The notes under the pieces were generated by a model, which saw only the letters and a program-made list of their open reading frames with translations, did not search any database and was not told the origin of the DNA. Positions 7,833 to 15,369 of a DNA stretch of 64,000 nt are shown here, piece after piece. The stretch is from contig NZ_CP029553.1 in assembly GCF_003173755.1 (NCBI RefSeq), forward strand, positions 2,182,501 to 2,246,500, given 5' to 3'. Made by a program: the position numbers and the translations under genes. The DNA comes from Methylobacterium terrae (GTDB lineage Bacteria; Pseudomonadota; Alphaproteobacteria; Rhizobiales; Beijerinckiaceae). Numbering within the stretch: position 1 is the stretch's first letter; the number at the start of each line of letters is the position of its first letter.

Positions 7833-10070
7833 GTGCCCGAGAATTGGCCCGAGAACCGGCCCACCCACCGGCTGACCAGGCTCCGGACCCGCCTGTCCCA
7901 CGGGATGCTCGGCTTCGACGCCTGGATGAACGACGGCCTCTACAACGGCGGCCGCTCGTTCGGCGAGGCCTACGGGCGCTACGCCGAGAAGATCCAGCGG
8001 CGCTTCCGGGTCGCGGGCATCAAGCGCGTCGTGCTCGACCTCACCAGCGAGGCGGTGACGCTCGGGCTCGCCGGCGGCGTGGTGATGCTGACGCTCGCCC
8101 AGCCGGCCTTCAACCAGACCAGCGAGAACTGGCTCAAGGCCCCGGACCTCGCCGTGACCTTCCTCGACCGCTACGGCACCGAGGTCGGGCGGCGCGGCAT
8201 TAAGCACGACGATTCGCTGCGCATCGACGAGTTTCCCGACATCCTGGTCAAGGCGCTGATCTCGACCGAGGACCGGCGCTTCTACGAGCACTGGGGCATC
8301 GACCCGATCGGCACCCTGCGCGCCGTGACCGTGAACGCGCGCGGCGGCGGCCACGTCCAGGGCGGCTCCTCGCTCACCCAGCAGCTCGCCAAGAACCTGT
8401 TCCTGTCGAACGAGCGCTCGCTCGAGCGCAAGGTCAACGAGGCGTTCCTGGCGCTCTGGCTCGAGTGCCACCTGACCAAGAACGAGATCCTGAAGCTCTA
8501 CCTCGACCGGGCCTACATGGGCGGCGGCACCTTCGGGGCGGCGGCGGCGGCGGACTACTACTTCGGCAAGAACCTCAAGGACATCACCCTGCCGGAGGCC
8601 GCCATGCTGGCCGGCCTGTTCAAGGCGCCGACGAAGTACGCGCCCCACGTCAACCTGCCGGCGGCGCGCGCGCGGGCGGCGGACGTGCTGCACAACATGG
8701 TCGAGGCGGGCTACCTGACGGAAGGGCAGATCCAGTCGGCCCTGCGCAACCCGGCGACCCCGGTGACGCGCTCGCGCGACATCAGCGCCGACTACTACCT
8801 CGACTGGGCCTTCAACGAGATCAAGAAGCTCGTCGACGAGGGCAAGCTGAAGAAGGAGCGGGTGCTGGTCGTGAAGACCCCGCTCGACCTCGCGATCCAG
8901 AAGCGGGCCGACCAGGCGGTGGAGAACGTGCTGCGCCAGTTCGGCGACGCCTTCGACGTCGAGCAGGCGGCCCTCGTGACCATGGACCCCGACGGCGCCG
9001 TGCGGGCGATGGTCGGCGGGGCCGATTACGGCCAGAGCCAGTTCAACCGCGCCACCGACGCGCTGCGCCAGCCCGGATCCTCGTTCAAGCCCTACGTCTA
9101 CGCCGCGGCGCTCGCGACCGGGCAGTGGCGGCCCGAGAGCAAGGTGGTCGACCGGCCGGTCTGCATCGGCAACTGGTGCCCGGCGAATTACGGCCGCTCC
9201 TTCGCCGGCACGGTGCCGCTCTGGGTCGCGGTGGCGAAGTCGATCAACACCATCCCGGTGCAGTTCTCGATCGCCATGGGCAAGCAGCTCGGCGAGACCC
9301 ACGACGCCCGGGCGGCCAAGCTCGGCCGCTCCAAGATCATCGCGCTCGCCCACAAGATGGGCGTGACCTCGAACCTCGTCGATTCGGTGTCGCTGCCGAT
9401 CGGCTCGGCCGAGGTGACGGTGATCGACCAGGCCGCCGGCTACTCGGTCTTCGCCAACGGGGGGCGGCGGGCCAAGCCCTACGCGGCGACCGAGATCCGC
9501 ACCGGCGCCGGCGAGGTGATCTACCGCCACGACACCAGCGAGGCCCCCCCCGAGCAGGTGCTCTCGACCCGCGTCGTCGCCGACATGAACTACATGCTGA
9601 ACAAGGTCGTCGACGAGGGCACGGGCCGCAAGGCGGCGGTCGAGGGCGTGCGCACCGCCGGCAAGTCAGGCACCACCAACGCCTACCGCGACGCCTGGTT
9701 CGTCGGCTACACCGGCAACCTCGTGACCGCCGTCTGGTACGGCAACGACGACCATTCCTCGACCAAGAACCTGACCGGCGGCTCGCTGCCGGCGATCACC
9801 TTCCACGAGGTGATGGCCCCGGCCCACCAGGGCCTCGAGATCAAGCCGATGCCGGGCTTCGAATCCGACAAGGCCGGCGCCCGCACCGCGCAAGGTCCCG
9901 CCCCGGCGACGCCCCCGCCCGGCGCCCCGGCCGGCGCCCTGTCGCGCCGCTCCTTCGAGGTGCTGGGCGGCCTGGGGACCCTGTTCCGCTCGGTCGAGAG
10001 CCCGCCCCCCGGACGGGCGGCGTTCAACGCGGTGGGAGGCGGCGGGGCCGGCGGGTCGTCGGTCCGGTGA
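7833..10070 (+). CDS. class A penicillin-binding protein 1A (transglycosylase/transpeptidase)
   Basis: A bifunctional peptidoglycan synthase of 745 residues, anchored in the inner membrane by one helix (about residues 70-92). The GT51 glycosyltransferase domain shows STEDRRFYEHWGID with the catalytic Glu near residue 146, GGSSLTQQLAKNL, and KNEILKLYLDRAYMGGG. The transpeptidase domain carries the serine box SSFK (Ser416), SIN (470-472) and KSGT (from Lys611). The start chosen is a GTG; an in-frame ATG at the MLGFDAWMNDG segment is a possible alternative. The C-terminus ends in a Pro/Gly/Ala-rich low-complexity tail. Confidence 0.95.
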   Translation: MPENWPENRPTHRLTRLRTRLSHGMLGFDAWMNDGLYNGGRSFGEAYGRYAEKIQRRFRVAGIKRVVLDLTSEAVTLGLAGGVVMLTLAQPAFNQTSENWLKAPDLAVTFLDRYGTEVGRRGIKHDDSLRIDEFPDILVKALISTEDRRFYEHWGIDPIGTLRAVTVNARGGGHVQGGSSLTQQLAKNLFLSNERSLERKVNEAFLALWLECHLTKNEILKLYLDRAYMGGGTFGAAAAADYYFGKNLKDITLPEAAMLAGLFKAPTKYAPHVNLPAARARAADVLHNMVEAGYLTEGQIQSALRNPATPVTRSRDISADYYLDWAFNEIKKLVDEGKLKKERVLVVKTPLDLAIQKRADQAVENVLRQFGDAFDVEQAALVTMDPDGAVRAMVGGADYGQSQFNRATDALRQPGSSFKPYVYAAALATGQWRPESKVVDRPVCIGNWCPANYGRSFAGTVPLWVAVAKSINTIPVQFSIAMGKQLGETHDARAAKLGRSKIIALAHKMGVTSNLVDSVSLPIGSAEVTVIDQAAGYSVFANGGRRAKPYAATEIRTGAGEVIYRHDTSEAPPEQVLSTRVVADMNYMLNKVVDEGTGRKAAVEGVRTAGKSGTTNAYRDAWFVGYTGNLVTAVWYGNDDHSSTKNLTGGSLPAITFHEVMAPAHQGLEIKPMPGFESDKAGARTAQGPAPATPPPGAPAGALSRRSFEVLGGLGTLFRSVESPPPGRAAFNAVGGGGAGGSSVR

Positions 10071-10083
10071 CCGGAGGGGGGAT

Positions 10084-10123
10084 GCGTCCCGCGGCTGCCG
10101 CGATCCCCTGCGGCTCGGGACGC
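10084..10123 (+). terminator. possible terminator hairpin after the PBP gene
   Basis: GCGTCCCG (10084-10091) pairs perfectly with CGGGACGC (10116-10123), 13 bases after the PBP stop codon. There is no T-tract, so this is only a candidate. A second, weaker stem (GAGGCG/CGCCTC) follows near 10133-10153. The remainder of 10071-10271 shows nothing else. Confidence 0.3.
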
Positions 10124-10271
10124 GAGGCCGGGAGGCGCCATCCGATGACGCCTCCTGCAGTCCGGGGCCGATGATGCGCGATCCGACATCCTGCGGCGCA
10201 CGCCCCTTTGGGACGACCGACGGCCGCATCCTGCGAGGCGACCTAGCCACCCCGCCCGACCCTGTGACACC

Positions 10272-11315
10272 ATGACATTCGCTTCCGCATTCCGGCACGC
10301 GTTCCAGGGCCGCACGAAGGCAAAGGCCATGAAGTACGTGGCGGTCACCCGCATTCTCGACGAGGCGGACATCGTCGAGGCCTTCACGCGGCATTCGGCC
10401 TTGTTTGTCGGCCACCACATCTTCATGGACAACGGCAGCAACGACGGAACGCTGGACATTCTGCGCGCGCTGCAGGATGAAGGATTGCCGATCACCGTTT
10501 TCCAAAATAAGTCAGTGCATTACAACGAGCGCGAATTCAATACTTTTCTGTACAAGGAAGCTGTCGACAATCACCAGGCTGACTGGGTCGTCTTCCTGGA
10601 CGCGGACGAGTTCCTCGACGATCGGCATCTCGGGATGTCGTTTCACCAATATTTCGAAGCCTTGTCGCGGAGCGATCGCCCGGCTCACTGCGTCAAGGTT
10701 CCGATGGTGAACTATCAGTACACCCGTCAGGACGACAAGGGCGAGGTCATCGTCCCCCGGCGCATGATCAGGCGCCACGCGCCGAGCGACACCTGCAAGG
10801 TGATCGTGAGCGCGAAGATCCGGCACGACGACATCCTCATCGACAACGGGTCGCACCACGTCTTCTGCCGTGGGTCGGAGGTCCGTGAGGCGATCACCGA
10901 GAACAGCATCTGGCTGGCGCATTTCTCCGAGCGCTCGCCGTTCCAGCTGGTCGTGAAGTTCGTGCGGGGCTGGGCCAAGGTCCTCGCCGCCGGCGAGAGC
11001 GTCATCGAGACCGGGGCGAGCTCCCATTACCGTGGGCCGTTCCACATGCTCAGGGACAACCCGGAATCGCTCCTCCGGAGCGAATGGTTCATGACGCACA
11101 AGAACGAGCATCCGGATCTCGTCGAGGATCCGATGCGCTACCACGGCGGGGAACTCCGATACACGAAGAGCCCCGACGACGAGATGCTCGCCGTCAGGAG
11201 CCTGATGGGATACCTGACGGACCTGGCCGATCAGCACGGCCGGCTGATCGACTCCAGCGCTTCCGTCAGGCAACTGGTCGAGCAGTGGGGATCCCGGCAC
11301 GACAGGATCCTGTGA
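10272..11315 (+). CDS. family 2-like glycosyltransferase (Glyco_tranf_2_4 type)
   Basis: A 347-residue cytoplasmic enzyme that probably transfers a sugar from a nucleotide-sugar donor. It opens with the family pattern KYVAVTRILDEADIVEAF, then HHIFMDNGSNDGTLDIL and the DxD-type metal/nucleotide motif WVVFLDADEFLDD. A later ATG (MKYVAVTR, 19 residues in) could be the real start because the preceding residues are not typical. Codon third positions are visibly less GC-rich than in the neighbours (for example around 10490-10560), which suggests acquisition by transfer. The acceptor is unknown; no other polysaccharide genes are adjacent. Confidence 0.82.
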   Translation: MTFASAFRHAFQGRTKAKAMKYVAVTRILDEADIVEAFTRHSALFVGHHIFMDNGSNDGTLDILRALQDEGLPITVFQNKSVHYNEREFNTFLYKEAVDNHQADWVVFLDADEFLDDRHLGMSFHQYFEALSRSDRPAHCVKVPMVNYQYTRQDDKGEVIVPRRMIRRHAPSDTCKVIVSAKIRHDDILIDNGSHHVFCRGSEVREAITENSIWLAHFSERSPFQLVVKFVRGWAKVLAAGESVIETGASSHYRGPFHMLRDNPESLLRSEWFMTHKNEHPDLVEDPMRYHGGELRYTKSPDDEMLAVRSLMGYLTDLADQHGRLIDSSASVRQLVEQWGSRHDRIL

Positions 11316-11448
11316 GCCGACGCGCGCAGGCTTACGGAGCCTGCTCGCTCGATCCGTCCCGGCGGCGTGCACCCGCGGGCAGAGCGGCGGGCGGTTGCCA
11401 AAAAACCCGTTCGGCCCCGGCCCGACCTGGGCTAGACACGGCCCCACG

Positions 11449-12159
11449 ATGCTGACCGAGAACGTCGCCCCTCCGGCCTCCGGGCGTACCGCGCCCCCAG
11501 GCCCTCGACACCCGGCCGGCCTGCGCCTCCGGCTCCTGCGGGGGCTCGCGCGCCCGCGCCGGATCGGGACCGTGGGGCTGGTGCTCTACGCCCTCGCGCT
11601 CGGCGCGGTCCTGGGCCTCGCCAGCGCCAACTGGGCGACGCGGGGGCGCTACCCGTTCGGGGGCGTCGCCCTCAACGCCTGGACGGCCTGGCCGAAGATC
11701 GGCTCGCGCGACGCCGACCCCTACGTGCGGGCGATCCACGCCCGCACCGGCGAGGTCCCGCTGGCGCTCGGCGAGGGCCTGCTCCTCACCGCGATCAACG
11801 ACGATGCCGGGCGACGGCTCGACCCCTCCTGCCGCTATCGCATCGCCGGAGCGACGCCGCCGGCCCGGGCCTGGACCCTGACGGTGGAGCGCGGCCGCCT
11901 CGCCAAGCCCGAGAGGCAGGCCGGCTCCGCCCCGCCGCCGCGCACCGGGTTCACCTCGACCGAGGTGCTGCGCGACCGCGACGGCCGCTTTGCCGTGAGC
12001 GTGAGCCCGACCGTGCAGCCCGGCAACTGGCTGCCGATGCCGGAGGGCGAGGGCTCGATCCGGCTGGTGCTGCGCCTCTACGACACGCCGGTGGCGGCGA
12101 GCACCGGCGTGCTCGAGCGCGAGGGCGTTCCCTCGATCACCCGGGAGGATTGCCCGTGA
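11449..12159 (+). CDS. DUF1214 domain protein, membrane-anchored
   Basis: A 236-residue protein with one N-terminal membrane helix (GLVLYALALGAVLGLASA) and a periplasmic DUF1214 domain. The typical motif WPKIGSRDADPYVRAIHARTG is followed by GRRLDPSCRYRI and ARAWTLTVERG. DUF1214 and DUF1254 proteins are normally paired, as here: the next gene begins inside this stop codon (GTGA overlap). The upstream reading frame stays open, but the ATG at 11449 is preferred because earlier residues are low-complexity. Function in this family is unknown; an envelope location is likely. Confidence 0.8.
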   Translation: MLTENVAPPASGRTAPPGPRHPAGLRLRLLRGLARPRRIGTVGLVLYALALGAVLGLASANWATRGRYPFGGVALNAWTAWPKIGSRDADPYVRAIHARTGEVPLALGEGLLLTAINDDAGRRLDPSCRYRIAGATPPARAWTLTVERGRLAKPERQAGSAPPPRTGFTSTEVLRDRDGRFAVSVSPTVQPGNWLPMPEGEGSIRLVLRLYDTPVAASTGVLEREGVPSITREDCP

Positions 12160-12782
12160 CGCCCCTCGGCCGCTTCGTCCTCGCCACCCTGTGCGGCCTC
12201 GTCCTGGCCGGGCTCGTCCACGTCGCGACGGTGCTGGCGATCCCCTATCTCGCCGCCGGCGACGCCCTGGCGCGCTCGCGCGCGACGCTCGCCAACGACA
12301 CCTCGGTGCTGGTCCACGCCGCCGAGACCGGCGGGGCGGCGGACGCCGCACCGGCCGAGGCGGCACCGGGGCAGCCGGCACCGGGGCAGCCCGCGGAGGG
12401 CTGGCTGCCGCGCCAGGACCCGGCGGTGGCGGTGGGAATCTGCGCCTACGACCTCGACGACGGCCCGGTGCGGATCACCGCCGAGACCGGCCCGCTCCTC
12501 GAGACGATCGCGCTGCACGGGCGCAACGGCGCCTACTACGCCATCACCGACCAGGCGGCCTTACGCGGCACGGTCGAGCTCGTGATCATGACCCGGCGCC
12601 AGTTCGACGAGGCGCTCGCCACCGCCGACGAGGACGAGCGCAACCGCGACGTGCGCATCGTCGCGCCGAGCCGGGAGGGCTTCGTCAGCGTGCGGGTGCT
12701 CGCCGCCCTGCCGAGCCAGCAGGCCCAGGCCAACGAGGCCGCCCGCTCGGTCTCGTGCACCATCGACGGGCCGGACGAGTAG
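12156..12782 (+). CDS. DUF1254 domain protein, membrane-anchored
   Basis: A 208-residue partner of the preceding DUF1214 protein. A hydrophobic N-terminus (FVLATLCGLVLAGLVHVATVL) anchors it, then an Ala/Pro-rich linker leads to the conserved region DPAVAVGICAYDLDDGPVRI, GRNGAYYAITDQAA and TVELVIMTRRQFDE. The GTG start overlaps the previous TGA and has a GGGAGGA Shine-Dalgarno about 7 bases upstream, which decides the start over an in-frame TTG two codons earlier. Coupled translation suggests a two-subunit envelope complex. Confidence 0.8.
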   Translation: MTPLGRFVLATLCGLVLAGLVHVATVLAIPYLAAGDALARSRATLANDTSVLVHAAETGGAADAAPAEAAPGQPAPGQPAEGWLPRQDPAVAVGICAYDLDDGPVRITAETGPLLETIALHGRNGAYYAITDQAALRGTVELVIMTRRQFDEALATADEDERNRDVRIVAPSREGFVSVRVLAALPSQQAQANEAARSVSCTIDGPDE

Positions 12783-12793
12783 GGCCTTCGCTC

Positions 12794-13639
12794 CTACCCC
12801 TTGCGCACCAGCACGACCTCGCCGGGACCCGGCGGGACGAGGCCGCAGCGCATCTCGGCATCGGCCGGCAGCAGCGGGTCGAGGAGGGTGCGGCGCGAAT
12901 CGAGGAAGGCCAGCGCCCGCTCGGCGGCCACCGCCTCCTCCTCCGGGGCGGCCACCAGCAGGTGCTCGAGGGCGTAGCGGTAGGAGGCGGAGCGCGCGCC
13001 GGTCTCCAGCCGCACCCAGGCGATGAGGCAGCGATTCTCGGCCACCCGCATCGCGGCGCTGCGCACGTCGCGGTCGTCGAGGGTGGTGATGAAGGGCAGG
13101 CTCTGCAGCCGCGTCAGGTCGGCCCGCACCACCCGGGCCGCCGTCTCGGCGAAGGCCGGGATCAGGCGCCCGTCCGCCACGAGGTCGTCGGAGAGGCGCC
13201 GGTAGCGCGAGACGACCGAGCGGAACGGCCCCGCGGTGATCGCCTCGTAATAGGCGGTCGGGTCGGAGAGGCGCCAGCCCACCGGCAGCACCCGGGCGCG
13301 GGTGAGGTTGTCGAGGGCGGCCTCGAAGGCGTTGCGCTCGCGCGCCGGCATCAGGAAGCGCCAGGCCCGGTCGCGCAGGGCGCGCTCGTCCTCCGTGAAG
13401 GGAAACGGCGATGCCGCCTCGCCCCGCTCGCGCGCCGCGAGCGTGCCGGCGGCGTCGATGAGGCTGTTCCAGGCGGTGGGGGCCGGGCGGCCGAAATCGC
13501 CCTGCTGGGCGCAGCCCGCCACCAGCGGCAGGCCGAGCAGCAGGGCGCGGGCCCTCGCCGGGCGGCGCCCGCGCTCAGCGCCGGCAGCGCCGCTCCGGAG
13601 CGGGGCGAGTCGGCTCGGCGGGGTCGGGCAGCCTCTCAT
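12794..13639 (-). CDS. conserved hypothetical lipoprotein
   Basis: A 281-residue protein with a lipobox LVAGC after a hydrophobic stretch, though preceded by an unusually long Arg/Ala-rich N-region (about 40 residues). A GGGAG motif 7 bases before the ATG supports this start even though the first 65 bases overlap the small gene at 13575-13826. The mature part contains FPFTEDERALRDRAWRFLMPA, PTAYYEAITAGPFRS and RVAENRCLIAWVRLE, which I associate with an uncharacterised lipoprotein family of this order. No catalytic motif is evident. Likely inner face of the outer membrane or periplasm. Confidence 0.78.
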   Translation of the reverse strand: MRGCPTPPSRLAPLRSGAAGAERGRRPARARALLLGLPLVAGCAQQGDFGRPAPTAWNSLIDAAGTLAARERGEAASPFPFTEDERALRDRAWRFLMPARERNAFEAALDNLTRARVLPVGWRLSDPTAYYEAITAGPFRSVVSRYRRLSDDLVADGRLIPAFAETAARVVRADLTRLQSLPFITTLDDRDVRSAAMRVAENRCLIAWVRLETGARSASYRYALEHLLVAAPEEEAVAAERALAFLDSRRTLLDPLLPADAEMRCGLVPPGPGEVVLVRKG

Positions 13640-13826
13640 AGCGCACTCCCGTGAACAGCAGAATCGTGCCGCGGACCGCGTCCGCCGCGTGAGGATCGGT
13701 CCCGTGGGAAACAGTCCCGTCAGAAACTATCCCCTGGGAAACGGCCGCGCCGCCGCCGGCCCGGGGCCGGCGCGCCGTCGCGAACGGGATGATGTCCGCC
13801 GAGGGACGTCGCTGTGGGCCGACCAT
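13575..13826 (-). CDS. small conserved hypothetical protein (ILLFTGVRYER motif)
   Basis: An 83-residue protein with no named domain. It contains IIPFATARRPR near the start and RGTILLFTGVRYERLPDP near the end, which reads like a short conserved beta-strand motif. A GGGAGA Shine-Dalgarno sits 8 bases upstream of the ATG. Its 3' end overlaps the lipoprotein start by 65 bases in another frame, which suggests the two are cotranscribed. The first half is low-complexity. Confidence 0.55.
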   Translation of the reverse strand: MVGPQRRPSADIIPFATARRPRAGGGAAVSQGIVSDGTVSHGTDPHAADAVRGTILLFTGVRYERLPDPAEPTRPAPERRCRR

Positions 13827-14105
13827 GGTGCGCTCTCCCGCCTCTCCGTCACGTCCCTCCGGGGCCGCCGCCCATCGCGGCCTCGCGGGATCACCAAACC
13901 ACGCACATGGTTAACGGATTGTTTCCAGGCCGCCGCGCCCGAGGGGCCGGGAGGCCGGCGGCGTAAACCATCGGTGAGCGGAGCGGGGCGTCATCCCCGC
14001 TGTCCCCAGGCCCGCGCCGGGCCGGTGCCCGCAGCCTTAAGCGTCGCTTTACGCCAGTCCTCGCATTCTCGCGGTCGCTTTCATGTCCTGCGTACCCGAT
14101 CGCCC

Positions 14106-15218
14106 ATGGCCCGCACCGCCGCCGACGCACCGCCGGACCTCTCCGGCCTCCTCGATCTCGCGCGAGACCGGCGTCTCGACATGAAACCGGTCCTGCTGCG
14201 GGTGCAGACGGACCTGTTTCGCGCCGCGCCGGTGCGGGACGTGTCGACGATCAAGGCCTTCGAGGCCCTGGCCTGCGGGCTGATCCCGACGGTCGACGAC
14301 GCCACCGCCGAGATCGTCGCCCAGAAGCTCGCCCCGCTCCCCGACACGCCCCAGAGCGTGCTGGCGCTGCTCGCCGCCCATGGCGGCGGGGCCCGCGACG
14401 CGGTGCTGGCTTCGAGCCCGGTGCTCTCCACCGCGGTGCTCGACGCCGCCGGCAACGGCCCGGCCCTCGACGCGATCATCGCCCTGCGCCACGACCTCGG
14501 CCGGACCGTGGTCGAGGATCTGAGCCTGCGCGACGAGCCGGACGTCGACCTGGCGCTCGCCCGCAACGCGACCGCGCCGCTCGCCGGCGCCGCCCTGGAG
14601 CGGCTGGTGGAGCGCGCGCGCCGGCGGCCGGACCTCGCCGCCCTGCTGCTCGCCCGCGACGACCTGCCCGCCGTCGACCTCGCCCCGCTCTACCTCCAGG
14701 CCGACGCGCCGCGCCGCGCGGCGATCCGCGACGGCGTCGCCGCCCGCGCGGCCCTGCGGCCGCAAGCCCGGGCCGGGATGCGCGCCGCCGGCGCGGCGCT
14801 CACCGCGTTTGCCGGCCGCGGCGAGCCCGAGCGGTTCGAGGCTGCGCTCGGCGAGGCGCTCGGCATGCCGGGGGTGAGCTTCCGCGCCACCGAGCCGGAG
14901 CGCCGCGACCTCCTGGCGCTGGCCCTGCGCGCCGCCGACCTCGCCGAGGAGGAGGCGGTGTTCATCTTCCTGCGCCTCGACCCCTCGATCGCCCGCTCGG
15001 TCGAGGCGGTGTTCGGCCTCACCGACCTCTTTCGCGCCATGGATGCCGCCACCGCCCGCGACCTCGTCGCCTCGATCCTCGGCAGCGAGCCGGCGGCGCG
15101 CGGCGCCACCCCCGAGCAGCACCGTCCCGCCCACGGCCCGGCCTCCCCGCGCATCCGGCCCGCGGCCGCCCCGGCCCTGCGCCCGGCCCTGCCGGAACGG
15201 ACCCGCAAGGCGCGCTGA
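14106..15218 (+). CDS. DUF2336 domain protein
   Basis: A 370-residue cytoplasmic protein made of helical repeats rich in Ala, Leu, Arg and Asp. The family pattern is visible in DLFRAAPVRDVSTIKAFEALACGLIPTVD and ASSPVLSTAVLDA / ARNATAPLAGAALERLV. The ATG at 14106 was chosen because the upstream open frame (back to about 13300) is antisense to other genes. DUF2336 proteins occur in many alphaproteobacteria; their role is not established. The C-terminus is Pro/Arg-rich. It is divergent from the lipoprotein pair. Confidence 0.85.
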   Translation: MARTAADAPPDLSGLLDLARDRRLDMKPVLLRVQTDLFRAAPVRDVSTIKAFEALACGLIPTVDDATAEIVAQKLAPLPDTPQSVLALLAAHGGGARDAVLASSPVLSTAVLDAAGNGPALDAIIALRHDLGRTVVEDLSLRDEPDVDLALARNATAPLAGAALERLVERARRRPDLAALLLARDDLPAVDLAPLYLQADAPRRAAIRDGVAARAALRPQARAGMRAAGAALTAFAGRGEPERFEAALGEALGMPGVSFRATEPERRDLLALALRAADLAEEEAVFIFLRLDPSIARSVEAVFGLTDLFRAMDAATARDLVASILGSEPAARGATPEQHRPAHGPASPRIRPAAAPALRPALPERTRKAR

Positions 15219-15369
15219 GAAGACGCGCTGAGACGAGGATCCGGGGGAGGCCGGCGGACGGTTTCCCCCGGGTCGTGAAATGGTCTAGGCACGGCGCTCC
15301 GGACGCCGCGCCGCTCTCCGAACGGGCCGGCGCGCGACGGGACAACGAGAAACGTCTCGGGAGAGCCTC